DNA from: CAZPZZ01 sp964591245
Lineage (GTDB): Bacteria; Acidobacteriota; Vicinamibacteria; Vicinamibacterales; UBA8438
DNA: 26,348 nucleotides
Reading direction: 5' to 3'
NCBI GenBank assembly: GCA_964591245.1
Contig: CAZPZZ010000047.1
Span: 1-26,348, forward strand
The position numbers and the translations under genes were made by a program. Below are positions 1-9,812 of this stretch, piece by piece (the first letter of the stretch is position 1; each line of letters begins with the position of its first letter). The notes under the pieces were generated by a model that was not told where the DNA came from, made no database searches, and saw only the letters and a list, made by a program, of their open reading frames with translations.

Positions 1-1949
1 GCCTGGCCGACTTGCCCCAATCGATCGGTTCCGCGCATGACCTCCACGCTCACGTCGTGTCGACCTGTCATATCTGGAGTCACCTCGACAGCATATTGAC
101 CAAATGCTCCCGTGACAGGTGTCGCCGCGAACGAGCGAACATGCCCCGTTGGCTCCGTCAGTGTTACGCGGACCTCCGCGTCAGCCACCGCCTCAAACAG
201 GTCGTCCACAACAAGGACGTCCATACGCCAGGGATCACCCGCGGCACGTCCTCCCTCGATCAGGAGACGTACCGGGTCGAGCGCACCGGCGCTGAGCCAA
301 CGTGCCGCCTGGCGCCAATACCGCTCATACGTGTCGTCGGTCGACGGCATGAGCATCTGCCAGCGCCAAGACGCCTCACCCGTAAAGACCATCGCTCGAC
401 CAAACCCAAACCGTTGCACCGCGACCACAGGCCGAGTCTCACCTCCATCGGCTGTCCCCGTGGCCAGTACCGCCGCACCTGGGCGAATGGCCCCCGCCGG
501 CACGACGTTACCTAATGTAGAAAGGGTCGACCACCGCTCTCGTGTGACGGCAGCATCATCGGCCAACCGCATGATGGGATGCCCTTCGCCCTCCTGGGTG
601 ACCTCCACACGGTGTGGCATCCCCTCCAGCCGAGACCATCGGTAGTCATCGGGCCCAATCCGCGCCGCAGGCTCGAGGGGAAGCACGCTAACCAGTTCCG
701 TCTCCCAGAGCCCCCGTGCCGCAAACGACCGTGCCCCCATCACCAGGAGCCCACCTCCTCGCTCGGAAACAAAGTCCCGCGTCATCTCGATCTGAGCAGG
801 GCGAAGCAGTGTTTCCTCCGCGTTGGCCAGGATCACCGCATCATAGGCAAACAAGGCCTCCCTCGTCTCCGGATAGCCAGAGGCTAGCGCTTGTGTCCGC
901 TCCGCGTGTCCCTGAACATAGAAGGTCCGCTCACCTCGATCGTTTTGGCCCTTCTGAATCACGGCATCGATCTCGAGGCCAGCGTCGTCATGAAGAACCC
1001 GTTTAAGGAAACTGTGCTCGTAGCCGGGGGCACCTTCAATGAACAGTAAACGCCGTGGTCTTTCTGGCGGTGGAACCAGAACGCTCTGCTCATTGTTCCC
1101 GGACACCAGTTCGGACTCCTCTATAGGAATCGCCACGGTATACTGCGACGTTGACGTTTGCCTTGGAGAAACTGGAATCATTCGGCGAACCACACCCCCA
1201 CCAGCCGGCGGATCAATCTCCAGTGTTTGGATAAGTTCGCCATCTTCGAGAACCCGAAGTTCGAAGGACTGGGCCTCAAACCCATGGGACGCCACAGATA
1301 CGGCCAGTTCGATGAACGAACCCGCCGCGAATACGGGACCAACCGTCAGATCGCGCACTTCGCGATCGCGAAGAGGAGTGCGTGCACCGATCGCAATCGG
1401 AAATACGGGGGGACCAGACCTATGCGTCCAATCCCGGCCATCTGTAATCCCCCCATCCGATACCACAACAATTCCCGCTATCTGCCGATCTCGATACCGG
1501 TCGCGAATCGCCGTCAGGGCAGCGGCTAAATCAGTACGCCCGGCATCGGGACGTTGCAACGCCGGATCGAACGGCTCGAGAGTGTCACCAAAACTCCACG
1601 TAGCCAGCTCGACATCATCACGCAACACGGGCTCGAGTTGATCTCGTATCAGGGCCACACCGGCCTCGAACCGACTGACTCCGTCGACATCGGCGATCCC
1701 CATGCTTCTCGACCGATCGAGTAGTACCGGCACGACAGCCCGCGGAAACTCCACCGGCTCCAAACGCACGGGCCGAGCCAGTAACGCCAACAGCAAGACG
1801 AGCACTGTCACTCGCAGGCCACCCAGCACCCACCGCCGTTGTATCGAAAGTCGCAGCCCGGAACCGGCGTACGAACGATAGGCACTGAGAATGACCAGGC
1901 CCAGAAGCGCCGCTGTCAGCCACCAGGAGTAGGGAGAGGCGAAACGCAT
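1..1949 (-). CDS. Membrane VWA / glutamine-amidotransferase-like protein (3' end missing)
   Basis: An open frame runs from ATG at 1949 to the left edge without a stop, giving 649 visible residues, so the C-terminus is outside the window. Two hydrophobic segments lie near residues 10-22 and 43-58. They are followed by a von Willebrand A-like start with a MIDAS-type DRSRS motif at 78-82, preceded by the strand VVPVLL. From about residue 300 the text RRLLFIEGAPGYEHSFLKRV begins a class-I glutamine-amidotransferase-like fold, as is common in large membrane VWA proteins next to BatA. No catalytic triad is evident. The family is known from MoxR/DUF58 clusters; its biochemical role is not established. 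It is the last visible gene of the seven-gene unit, 29 nt after the DUF4175 gene. It probably acts at the cytoplasmic membrane with its bulk on one face. The identification as a VWA protein is firm; substrate and partners are inferred. Confidence 0.85.
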   Translation of the reverse strand, partial: MRFASPYSWWLTAALLGLVILSAYRSYAGSGLRLSIQRRWVLGGLRVTVLVLLLALLARPVRLEPVEFPRAVVPVLLDRSRSMGIADVDGVSRFEAGVALIRDQLEPVLRDDVELATWSFGDTLEPFDPALQRPDAGRTDLAAALTAIRDRYRDRQIAGIVVVSDGGITDGRDWTHRSGPPVFPIAIGARTPLRDREVRDLTVGPVFAAGSFIELAVSVASHGFEAQSFELRVLEDGELIQTLEIDPPAGGGVVRRMIPVSPRQTSTSQYTVAIPIEESELVSGNNEQSVLVPPPERPRRLLFIEGAPGYEHSFLKRVLHDDAGLEIDAVIQKGQNDRGERTFYVQGHAERTQALASGYPETREALFAYDAVILANAEETLLRPAQIEMTRDFVSERGGGLLVMGARSFAARGLWETELVSVLPLEPAARIGPDDYRWSRLEGMPHRVEVTQEGEGHPIMRLADDAAVTRERWSTLSTLGNVVPAGAIRPGAAVLATGTADGGETRPVVAVQRFGFGRAMVFTGEASWRWQMLMPSTDDTYERYWRQAARWLSAGALDPVRLLIEGGRAAGDPWRMDVLVVDDLFEAVADAEVRVTLTEPTGHVRSFAATPVTGAFGQYAVEVTPDMTGRHDVSVEVMRGTDRLGQVGQ

Positions 1950-1978
1950 GAGAGGTCAATAAAAAGCGCGATTCCCGA

Positions 1979-4900
1979 TTAACGCCCGGGCAGGCCTGAC
2001 CGCGGTGATCCACTGGCAAGCGAACGATAGTAATCACCAACGAGCCGCCGATACTCCGCCGGAAGTGCGTCAGTTTCATCGGCGCCTGCGCTCACCCGGT
2101 CAGCACGAGCAAGCGCCGCCAGTCGCTCGGCGCGATCGAGTTCCAACCACTCCAACGCCAACAGGAGATTACGCTGGAGCGAGACCCAGCCCGCAAAATC
2201 CTGTCTAGCTGCATCCGTGCCTGGCGCCGACGAACTCCGCCAGTAACTCGCCCATGCCTCCAGTTCTCGATCAAGTTCCGGATTCTGACGACGAAGTGCC
2301 TCCAGCAACTCAGGCTGGGCGTCGAGGCCTTGAACAAGTTCCCGCTGCGCATCGGCACGCTGCCCACCGGGCGCGCCACCAACGTCGTCTCGCTCTCCCT
2401 CGCCGTTCCTGGCCTCGACGGCCGAGTCACGGGATTCACCTTCTGCTGGTTGACCGCCCGCCGCCGCCTGGCCAGAAGCCACCGCCTCCTGAGACCTCGA
2501 CGACGCCTCGTTTTCGCGCTCCAACTCCGCGCCGGCACGCTCGCCCCCTGCCCCAGAGGCCCCTCCCTGGCCGTCCCGTTGGGACGATGCGTCCTGAAGC
2601 TCACTCAAACGCCGGCGCAGCGCCTGCGCCGCCGAAAGCTCCTCCGCAAGTTGACGTCTCTGCGCCTGCGCTCCCGTTTCACTCCCTGGACCGCCCTGCA
2701 ATTGCTGCTCGAGTTGACGCATTTCACCAAGCGCATCGCCAGCGCCTTGCCGAGCGGCTTCGGCGTCTTCGCGACGAAGACCACTCAAGACGCGTCGCAT
2801 CTGGTCCGCGATACGCTCCACGGCCTCACCAGCGGATTGGGGGGTCCCACTCTGTGAACCTTCACTAGCGGCCTGATCTCCAGTTTGCTGGCCACGGTTC
2901 ATGCGACTCGCCAACTCCTCAAGCTGCTCACGTAATTCCTGTTGCTCCCGCATCAATCGCGCCAACGCCCGCCGGCGCTCCTCTGCAGTCTCCTCCGCGC
3001 CCACCTCGTCGGCCAGGGCAGCTTCCAGTTCTGCCTGGCGGCGCGCCAATTCCCGCAACCGCGCCAACACCTCACTCTCTCCCCGCTCCCGTGCCCCCTG
3101 ATCCGGCCGGCTCGTCGTCTCAAAATTCGTCTTCTGGTCGCGACGAAGTTCGCGATCGAAAAGAGCCGAGAGATCCTGCTGGGCCTGGCCACCGGCCGAG
3201 CGCCCCCCCTGTCCTTGCTCCAGCCGGACCTGCTTCCGTCGGACAGTGGCCTCCGCGGTAAGGAGTTGGTTGAGTGCCTCCACCTCAGAAGGAATGGCCG
3301 CGGATGTATCCAAGGCCTCAAGTGCCGTCACAGCCGCGGACATCGCATCCACAGCGGCACGCATAGCCACACGTTCCGGCGGAAGCCCTTGATCTCCGAG
3401 CCGACGGCCACGCCCGCGACTACTCATCCGCTCTGACGCGGCTGCCGTCGTGTTGCGCAGCTCCGCCTGCGCCGCGGCCACGACCTGCGTGTCATCGGCG
3501 GCGCTCTCGGCGTCAGCGGATTGCTCGAGACGCCACGTCGCCACGATGATCTGCTTCTGCACGGCGGCAAGATTCTGAATTTCTGCCGCGTCCTGCCCTA
3601 GCCCCGAGTGGCTTTGCGCTTCCTCGAACTCTTGATCGAAGGGTCTGACCTCAAGAAAAAAGAGGTCTGAACGTGCCTGAGACGCTTGGCCGGCTCGACC
3701 CACTGCCCGAACTTGGGCGAAGTAGGTGATCACGTCACCAGGGTTGACCGCAAGATCTTCGACGAACATCGTCCTGACTCCGGCAACCGAAGCACCAGGC
3801 GCGGCAATCTGAAATGGCACAACCTGCTCCGAGCGACCGGCCACGGTGTACACCAGGTCAAGCGCCTCCACGCGATAGTCATCGTCGGCACGCGCTTCGA
3901 TCGTCACTTCCTCCAACGGAGTAATCTCGCGATCTCCGACCGGGCGCAACACCTCGACCACGGGAGGACGGTCATGCGTAACTCGAATGAGATATTCCGA
4001 CCGGTCGCGTGTCGTCAGCCCATCGGTATCCGTGATAGTCACGGTGTAGACATCATCGGCTTCCACCACGAACGTGGCTGCCCGCACGCCTACACCAGAG
4101 GGCTCAAGCACGACGCGGCGACCATTCCCCAGTACGAGTGCACCGGCCTCAATCGACGTGTCCGCATAGACCAGGGCCCGCACCTGCGTCCCGGCTGGCG
4201 CGAAGACATCGCCGCCATCCTCTTCGAGCCGCACCGGGAACCCGGTGAACGAAGGATAGGTGTACTCGATGTCAATACGCTCGATCTGCGGCGGGTTCAG
4301 GGCACGGACCCGGTAATCAGAGGAGATACGTCTTCCCGCGCGAATGCGATAGGTAAAACTGTCGTGCACCTCGGAAAATTCAGAGACATAGCCATCGATC
4401 GTCTCCCGCATCTCGATCGATCGGGGATTCTCCCCGCCGAGCACTGACAACGTCGGTGCGGTTCTCAGCCCTTCTTGCCCCACACCACGAAGCCGGGCCC
4501 TGACGCGGACGGGCTGCCCCGCCATAATCCGCACGTCGCCTGGGTCCACGTCGATCGTCATCGTACCGGGAAGCGCATGGAACCACGCGGTCCTGGTAAT
4601 CTGCGCGAGCGGCTCGAACCCCCACGCCACCACGACGATAACTCCGACAACCGCAAATCCGCCCCACGCGCCGGCGCGTCTCAACACCGCAGACGGCACG
4701 ACTCTACGCACATCGAACGCACGCAAGCGCCGGACTGACTCATCGAGCACTAGATCGGCAAATTCCGTAGGCGTCGAGGACGCGTCAACCTCGACCGCAC
4801 TGACCACGCTGTCCGCAAGCTCCGGACATCGCTCCTCCACAAAACGCGCCACACGACGATCTGGAGGCCGTTCTCGCAACGGCCACAGTACCCGGACGGC

Positions 4901-5113
4901 AAACCCAATCAGGCCAACCAGCGCGACGCCTACCACCACGAGGATGATGAGATCTGACGGAACCAGCGCTAGCTCAAGCGCGAGGATACTCAGCAACACT
5001 ACGCAGACCGACGCCAGGACCTGCGCACCGCCCTTGATCCAGCGCGCGGCCAACCAACGACGCCTCACACGCGCAAGCACCTCACGAAGAGCTACGACAT
5101 GCGTCTTAGTCAT
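1979..5113 (-). CDS. DUF4175 family membrane protein with long coiled-coil C-terminus
   Basis: This 1044-residue protein starts at ATG 5113, 14 nt after the BatA-like stop. Hydrophobic segments lie at about 28-50, 53-75 and 148-166. A beta-rich, probably extracytoplasmic part of Ig-like strands covers roughly 180-480; it includes text such as YRVRALNPPQIERIDIEYTY and TVTITDTDG. Residues from about 500 to 930 are highly charged and rich in Gln, Glu, Arg and Ala, with heptad-like coiled coil such as ARREAE-type runs and low-complexity GGQ/SGS stretches. This layout (two or three N-terminal helices, then a large domain and Q/E-rich coil) matches the DUF4175 family, which commonly accompanies MoxR, DUF58 and BatA-like genes. 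Function is unknown. A scaffold or tether that the neighbouring VWA proteins and the MoxR ATPase remodel is inference. Confidence 0.85.
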   Translation of the reverse strand: MTKTHVVALREVLARVRRRWLAARWIKGGAQVLASVCVVLLSILALELALVPSDLIILVVVGVALVGLIGFAVRVLWPLRERPPDRRVARFVEERCPELADSVVSAVEVDASSTPTEFADLVLDESVRRLRAFDVRRVVPSAVLRRAGAWGGFAVVGVIVVVAWGFEPLAQITRTAWFHALPGTMTIDVDPGDVRIMAGQPVRVRARLRGVGQEGLRTAPTLSVLGGENPRSIEMRETIDGYVSEFSEVHDSFTYRIRAGRRISSDYRVRALNPPQIERIDIEYTYPSFTGFPVRLEEDGGDVFAPAGTQVRALVYADTSIEAGALVLGNGRRVVLEPSGVGVRAATFVVEADDVYTVTITDTDGLTTRDRSEYLIRVTHDRPPVVEVLRPVGDREITPLEEVTIEARADDDYRVEALDLVYTVAGRSEQVVPFQIAAPGASVAGVRTMFVEDLAVNPGDVITYFAQVRAVGRAGQASQARSDLFFLEVRPFDQEFEEAQSHSGLGQDAAEIQNLAAVQKQIIVATWRLEQSADAESAADDTQVVAAAQAELRNTTAAASERMSSRGRGRRLGDQGLPPERVAMRAAVDAMSAAVTALEALDTSAAIPSEVEALNQLLTAEATVRRKQVRLEQGQGGRSAGGQAQQDLSALFDRELRRDQKTNFETTSRPDQGARERGESEVLARLRELARRQAELEAALADEVGAEETAEERRRALARLMREQQELREQLEELASRMNRGQQTGDQAASEGSQSGTPQSAGEAVERIADQMRRVLSGLRREDAEAARQGAGDALGEMRQLEQQLQGGPGSETGAQAQRRQLAEELSAAQALRRRLSELQDASSQRDGQGGASGAGGERAGAELERENEASSRSQEAVASGQAAAGGQPAEGESRDSAVEARNGEGERDDVGGAPGGQRADAQRELVQGLDAQPELLEALRRQNPELDRELEAWASYWRSSSAPGTDAARQDFAGWVSLQRNLLLALEWLELDRAERLAALARADRVSAGADETDALPAEYRRLVGDYYRSLASGSPRSGLPGR

Positions 5114-5127
5114 GCGTCATAATTCTC

Positions 5128-7002
5128 TCATTGGCTCCCGAGGCCAGCAACTGCGTTGGACCCTCGCCCGACGATTCCCTCTGCCACAAGTACAAGGATC
5201 ATCGCCATTAGCAGGTATCGCCACAAATCTTGTGTCCGCGCGCGCTCGCCGTCGCCCTCGCGTACCGGCGCAACGTCCACCTCAGTCAGGCGATCAAGTG
5301 TCGCATCGAAGGCCTCTGGTGACATCGGAGCCGGATCCGATTCTCTTGTATCGACATTCAACACGAATCGCTCGCCGCCACTCTCGATGACACCGGGAAT
5401 ATCCGCGGTCCCCGTCGGCCCCTGACCAACGAACAACTCGTGCGACGCCGCGCGATCCAACGCAAGATGACGCACGACCTCATGCAGGAACGGAATGAAC
5501 ACCGGACGCCGATGCAGATCATTCCATTGCCCGCTCAGATCTGAGCCCAAGACCAGCACTCGTCCCCGACCTACCCGGTACTCCACCAGGGCCGGTCGTC
5601 CATCATCGAACGTTGCGACGACATAGCTCTCCTCGTCTGCCACCGAGACCGTCCGGGTGAACCGTACCCTGCTGAGACCGGCAGCAAGGGTAGAAAAGGC
5701 CTGCATGATCGGATGCCGGAGATCTTGCACTGTCAAACTCGCCGGCTGCGAGTGACTCAGCGTCTCGCCAAAGCTCACGACCGGAGACTCTCCAAATAGC
5801 CCGGTCAGCCCACGCGGTTCAAACGAGGGCCCGGCCACCATCAAGAGCCCCGCTCCTCGTCGTACAGCGGCCGCCAATGATTCACGGCCACGCCCTTCCA
5901 GCCCCCGCGTGCCAACCAACAGTACACTTTGCGCACGTTCAAGTGGGGTCACGCGGGCGGCCAATTCTGCCGCAGGGACCGTCTCCACTGCGAACGGAGG
6001 CGCATCGTCTCCCACACGGAGAGCGGGTCCCAAGTACTGCATGTCGCCCTCGGTCCCGCCGGTGATCACAAGCACGGAAATCGGTGGAGGGGAATCCAAC
6101 AGGTAATACCGCGCATTGTCGGCTGCGTAGCCCACTCCATCGCTCGCCGAAACCGTGACCACGCCGCTCGATGGTAATGGCCCCGGAAACCGGACTATCG
6201 AGCGCCCCGACCCAAGCGTGACCCTCCGCTCGACTACGGGTTGCCCCTCCACGGCGAGAGAGACCTCAGTCTCACCAGCAAGGGTCCCCACTCGCAACAG
6301 AACAGCTTCCGCACCGTTGGAATCCGCCTGGATATCCACGACGGCAACGTTGCTCCTCGGGGGATCCACCGCGCGTACTTCGACGGCGATCTGTGCGGCA
6401 AGTCCTCCGGTGCCCTCGGCCCACCCACTCTCCTGACGGTCGGTCACGACAATGATCCGGCCGGTTCGATCCCCTATAAGCGTAGACGCTGCCGCAAGAC
6501 CGACTGGATATTGCGTTCCATGTGCCCGTGGCACAAGGCCCGAAATCGCCGCTCTCGCGATGGCGCGTGAAGTTCCCAGTTCGGTGAGGACCCGGGCCTC
6601 ATCGTCGAACGCGACGACCCCTACGAGATGGCTCAACGGGGTCTCGTCGAGTTCCTCGAGCGCCGCTGTACGCAGGGCCTGGATCTGCCCCGGCGCCGAA
6701 AGGCTAAACGAGGTATCCAGCAGCACGACCGTCACGGGCTGGTCCGCCACCGGTGTAGTTTCAAGAAACGGCCTTGCGAATGCCAGAACCAGCAGAATGA
6801 GCGCGACAACCCGCAAGGCCAGAAGTAACAAGTCACGCAGCCGTTGACGGCGGGTCTGCTGCAGCGTGGCCCCCTGGAGAAACCGCACATCACTGAACGG
6901 CTCACGGGGCAGCCGTTCCCGCCGCATAAGATGCAGCACGATCGGCACCGCTACGGTCAGCGCTCCAAACAGGAACGCCGGCACGAGAAATCCCAGGTTC
7001 AC
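5128..7002 (-). CDS. BatA-type membrane protein with VWA domain
   Basis: This 624-residue protein has an N-terminal BatA (aerotolerance regulator N-terminal) domain: helix 1 at about 5-25, then HLMRRERLPREPFSDVRFLQ, then helix 2 at about 57-77. A VWA domain follows, with MIDAS motif DTSFS at 96-100. The middle carries a glutamine-amidotransferase-like fold (about 310-470), and a C-terminal helix (LWRYLLMAMILVLVAEG) anchors the tail. The start is GTG at 7002; its GTGA overlaps the TGA of the upstream DUF58 gene by 4 nt, which indicates translational coupling. Family knowledge places such proteins in the membrane as partners of MoxR ATPases and DUF58 proteins. A role in metal-ion-dependent protein binding and envelope complex assembly is inferred from the MIDAS motif and context. 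Confidence 0.88.
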   Translation of the reverse strand: MNLGFLVPAFLFGALTVAVPIVLHLMRRERLPREPFSDVRFLQGATLQQTRRQRLRDLLLLALRVVALILLVLAFARPFLETTPVADQPVTVVLLDTSFSLSAPGQIQALRTAALEELDETPLSHLVGVVAFDDEARVLTELGTSRAIARAAISGLVPRAHGTQYPVGLAAASTLIGDRTGRIIVVTDRQESGWAEGTGGLAAQIAVEVRAVDPPRSNVAVVDIQADSNGAEAVLLRVGTLAGETEVSLAVEGQPVVERRVTLGSGRSIVRFPGPLPSSGVVTVSASDGVGYAADNARYYLLDSPPPISVLVITGGTEGDMQYLGPALRVGDDAPPFAVETVPAAELAARVTPLERAQSVLLVGTRGLEGRGRESLAAAVRRGAGLLMVAGPSFEPRGLTGLFGESPVVSFGETLSHSQPASLTVQDLRHPIMQAFSTLAAGLSRVRFTRTVSVADEESYVVATFDDGRPALVEYRVGRGRVLVLGSDLSGQWNDLHRRPVFIPFLHEVVRHLALDRAASHELFVGQGPTGTADIPGVIESGGERFVLNVDTRESDPAPMSPEAFDATLDRLTEVDVAPVREGDGERARTQDLWRYLLMAMILVLVAEGIVGRGSNAVAGLGSQ

Positions 7003-7904
7003 CAGCGCCTCCCACGGGTCGAGAGATACGCCAGCAGCGCCGAGTCCAGCGGATGCCGAGTATCGACCAGGTGATAATCGATATTTGCGAGCCTTAACTC
7101 ACGCCGATAGCGCTCCAGCAGCGCGTCCAGTTGCGCCAAATATTGCTCACGTACGCGGCCAGGCACAGTTGGCACCTGATCGGCGGTCTCCAAATCTTCG
7201 AAACGCACCGGCCGCTCAAACGGAAAGGTCAACTCCGCGGGGTCAAGGATCTGGAAGACCAACACCTCGGAACCGCGATACCGCAGGTGCTTCAGCCCCT
7301 CAATAATCCGCTCTGGCTCGTCCAGCAGATCTGAAACCAACACCACCAGCCCACGGCGCCGCATCCGCTCGGCCAATCGATGCAAGGGGACAGAGACGTT
7401 CGACCGCTTCCCCACGGCAGCGCCACTCAACTTGGCGAGAAGGGTTCGAAGATGTCCACTCCCCGTACCAACCGGAATCACATCGACCACTTGATCGTCA
7501 AAAAGCGTCAAACCCACCCCGTCTCGCTGACGGTGCATCAAGTAGGCAAGCGAACCAGCCACGTAGGCGCCATACTGCAGTTTGGAAACAGAATGCGAGC
7601 CGTAGCCCATCGAGGCACTGACATCGAGAAGCAGATGGCATTCGAGATTTGTCTCGGCCTCGAATTTCTTGACGAAATATCGATCACGCCTGGCAGCCAG
7701 CTTCCAATCAATTGTGGACGGATCGTCGCCAGGTTGATATTGGCGATACTCACTGAACTCGACGCTGAATCCCTTGAAGGGGCTACGGTGCAAACCAACC
7801 AACACACCCTCGACGACGGCGCGCACAACAAGCTCAAGTGATCCAAGGCGTGCCACAAGGGCGGGGTCGAGGAGAAACGGCTCGCGTCCGGGCACAACGG
7901 ACAT
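6999..7904 (-). CDS. DUF58 domain-containing protein
   Basis: This is the DUF58 family partner of MoxR ATPases. From ATG 7904 it is 301 residues. It opens with the family hallmark LDPALVARLGSLELVVRAVV, then HRSPFKGFSVEFSEYRQYQPGDD and a VWA-like core with DVSASM at about 94-99. An upstream in-frame GTG at 7955 would add 17 residues and overlap the moxR stop by 11 nt. I prefer 7904 because family members usually begin only a few residues before the 'LDP' segment, but neither start has a clear ribosome site (CTGAGG abuts the ATG). The stop overlaps the next GTG start by 4 nt. No transmembrane helices are seen, so it is probably cytoplasmic and acts with the MoxR ATPase. DUF58 function beyond this association is not known. 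Confidence 0.9.
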   Translation of the reverse strand: MSVVPGREPFLLDPALVARLGSLELVVRAVVEGVLVGLHRSPFKGFSVEFSEYRQYQPGDDPSTIDWKLAARRDRYFVKKFEAETNLECHLLLDVSASMGYGSHSVSKLQYGAYVAGSLAYLMHRQRDGVGLTLFDDQVVDVIPVGTGSGHLRTLLAKLSGAAVGKRSNVSVPLHRLAERMRRRGLVVLVSDLLDEPERIIEGLKHLRYRGSEVLVFQILDPAELTFPFERPVRFEDLETADQVPTVPGRVREQYLAQLDALLERYRRELRLANIDYHLVDTRHPLDSALLAYLSTRGRRW

Positions 7905-7944
7905 CCTCAGAGCCTGGCTGACAACACTATTTCGAAATGAACTA

Positions 7945-8952
7945 TCACATGCCACTCGCAGGAGGCGGCACGATTTCGAGCAACCGAGTGATCACGGAGT
8001 CAGCGTCCACCCCATCCGACTCCGCGTAGAAATTGGTTACGATTCGATGTCGCAAGATCGGTGGCGCCAACGCACGCACGTCTTCGACCGACAGGTGATA
8101 TCGCCCCTGCATCAATGCACGGGCCTTCCCTCCCAAAATTAGCGCCTGGGACGCGCGTAAACTCGCCCCCCACTTCACCCACTTCGACACGAATTCCGGA
8201 GCGTTCGGTTGGCCCGGCCGAGAAGCATCGACCAGGCGTACCGCGTACCGGGCCACATCCTCGGCAACCGGCACCTGTCGGACCAGGCGCTGCAGACCCA
8301 GAATGTCCTCGCCGCTCAACACCTGGGTCAGGCCCGCATCTTCGTCGCCAGTCGTCGCTGTCACGACATTGACTTCTTCATCCTCTGACAGATACCGAAC
8401 AACGATGTTGAACATGAACCGATCAAGCTGAGCCTCCGGTAATGGATACGTCCCTTCGAGCTCGATCGGGTTCTGCGTGGCCAGAACAAAAAATGGACGC
8501 TCTAAATCGTACGTACGGCCGCCGACCGTGACGTGATACTCCTGCATCGCCTCGAGCAAGGCGGCCTGGGTTTTGGGCGGCGTGCGGTTAATCTCGTCCG
8601 CCAACACAATCTGCGCGAAGATGGGGCCTTCGTTAAATTTTAGCGAACGGTATCGACCAGTCTCCTCCAAGATCTCGGTGCCAGTGATGTCCGCCGGCAT
8701 CAGATCCGGGGTGAACTGAATGCGTTTGAATTTGAGGTCGAGAACATCCGCAAGTGACCGGATAAGCCGGGTCTTCGCGAGCCCTGGCACACCGGTCAGG
8801 AGGCAATGCCCCCCAGTGAAGACGGCGGTGAGGATGAGATCGATCGCCTCACTCTGTCCGACGATTACGCGCCGCAGTTCCGCCAGAATACGGTCGCGGC
8901 TGGCGGCGAGTCTTGCTACGCCCGTAGCGGCATCATCTGCGGTGCTGGTCAT
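7945..8952 (-). CDS. MoxR family AAA+ ATPase
   Basis: This 335-residue AAA+ ATPase has a Walker A motif GVPGLAKT at 54-61 and Walker B IVLADEIN with DE at 119-120. The sensor-region segment ATQNPIELEGTYPLPEAQLD is typical of MoxR (AAA_3) proteins, and a C-terminal lid domain follows. MoxR proteins hydrolyse ATP and act as chaperone-like factors for VWA/DUF58 partners. The start is ATG 8952, preceded by GAGAAAG a few nt upstream, and 44 nt separate it from the DUF4159 stop. It is the only energy-providing enzyme in the seven-gene unit, so it is the likely motor of the system. Length and motifs are complete and nothing is degenerate. Confidence 0.95.
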   Translation of the reverse strand: MTSTADDAATGVARLAASRDRILAELRRVIVGQSEAIDLILTAVFTGGHCLLTGVPGLAKTRLIRSLADVLDLKFKRIQFTPDLMPADITGTEILEETGRYRSLKFNEGPIFAQIVLADEINRTPPKTQAALLEAMQEYHVTVGGRTYDLERPFFVLATQNPIELEGTYPLPEAQLDRFMFNIVVRYLSEDEEVNVVTATTGDEDAGLTQVLSGEDILGLQRLVRQVPVAEDVARYAVRLVDASRPGQPNAPEFVSKWVKWGASLRASQALILGGKARALMQGRYHLSVEDVRALAPPILRHRIVTNFYAESDGVDADSVITRLLEIVPPPASGM

Positions 8953-8996
8953 ACTTTCTCAACATGAAGCAATCGCGGCGCAGCATCGGCATGGGC

Positions 8997-9812
8997 TCAG
9001 TGTGTAAGCGCATACGTAATCTCATTGATCATCATGCGGTAGGCTTGCGCGGTGTATTTGATGTAACCGGGATAGTCCTCGGCATTCGACCATTCCCAGC
9101 CATCCCCCATATCGGTATTGAAGTTGAACAATGCCATGGCTCGACCATCGTCATCTTCAATCGCGTAGATACCGGCTTCAACCCCACCCTTCTCCCAGGT
9201 GACCCCGTTAAAGAATGATCCAAGTCCGGGAATCTGAGGATACTCGGCAAGCTGATAGAAACAGCTGAATATCGGATGGTCGACCGACAGTTTGACGATC
9301 TCCCGTTCTGGGAATACCCGCTTGAGTTCCTGCTGCACGAGGTCGAACTCAACGGGACCATGAAAATCATCGAAGGTTGCTGTACCTCCGCGTAGCAGAA
9401 ATTCCCTCAGAATTTCTACCTCCTCGGCGGTCAACCGCAAATTACCCGGCTCGACGAAGTAGATCCACGGATATTCCCACAGGCGTTCGTCGGTAAGAGA
9501 GAGCACGACCGGCTCATTAACCGTGATCGCAGTGACCTCACCAAGGCGGCGTGACAGATTTTGCTCAGCGGCCGGGCCGTCGATCGCCCAGGGGTCGCTC
9601 CAGTACTGCGCTCGAAACGCTCGTAGTTGCTCCTCCCACGAACCGTAACGAATGCGCGCGAAGGTCCACTCAAGTCCGGCCAACTGAGGAGTGGGTGGAG
9701 CCGAGTCGATATCGGTAATGAGCGCACCCGGCGGTTGTTCCGCCAGAAGGGACATGCCAGCCCACGGCCATGCCAACAATCCAACAACGAGCACACAGGA
9801 CCGGAACCTCAC
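8997..9812 (-). CDS. DUF4159 domain-containing secreted protein
   Basis: This 271-residue protein begins with a hydrophobic signal-type segment (CVLVVGLLAWPWAGMSLLAEQ), suggesting export with cleavage near residue 24. The rest matches the DUF4159 pattern: FARIRYGSWEEQLRAF early, WIYFVEPGNLRLT and FLLRGGTATFDDFHGP in the middle, and a C-terminal MINEITYALTH. The middle resembles glutamine-amidotransferase-like folds that lack a catalytic cysteine. DUF4159 proteins often occur beside MoxR/DUF58/BatA gene sets; no activity is assigned. Its ATG at 9812 overlaps the TGA of the preceding TPR gene (ATGA), implying coupled translation. A periplasmic accessory role is inference. Confidence 0.85.
   Translation of the reverse strand: MRFRSCVLVVGLLAWPWAGMSLLAEQPPGALITDIDSAPPTPQLAGLEWTFARIRYGSWEEQLRAFRAQYWSDPWAIDGPAAEQNLSRRLGEVTAITVNEPVVLSLTDERLWEYPWIYFVEPGNLRLTAEEVEILREFLLRGGTATFDDFHGPVEFDLVQQELKRVFPEREIVKLSVDHPIFSCFYQLAEYPQIPGLGSFFNGVTWEKGGVEAGIYAIEDDDGRAMALFNFNTDMGDGWEWSNAEDYPGYIKYTAQAYRMMINEITYALTH

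Noticed and set aside
2254..2868. Long plus-strand frames opposite the DUF4175 gene
   Set aside because: Low-complexity Arg/Pro composition and no domains; they are antisense shadows of GC-rich coding sequence.
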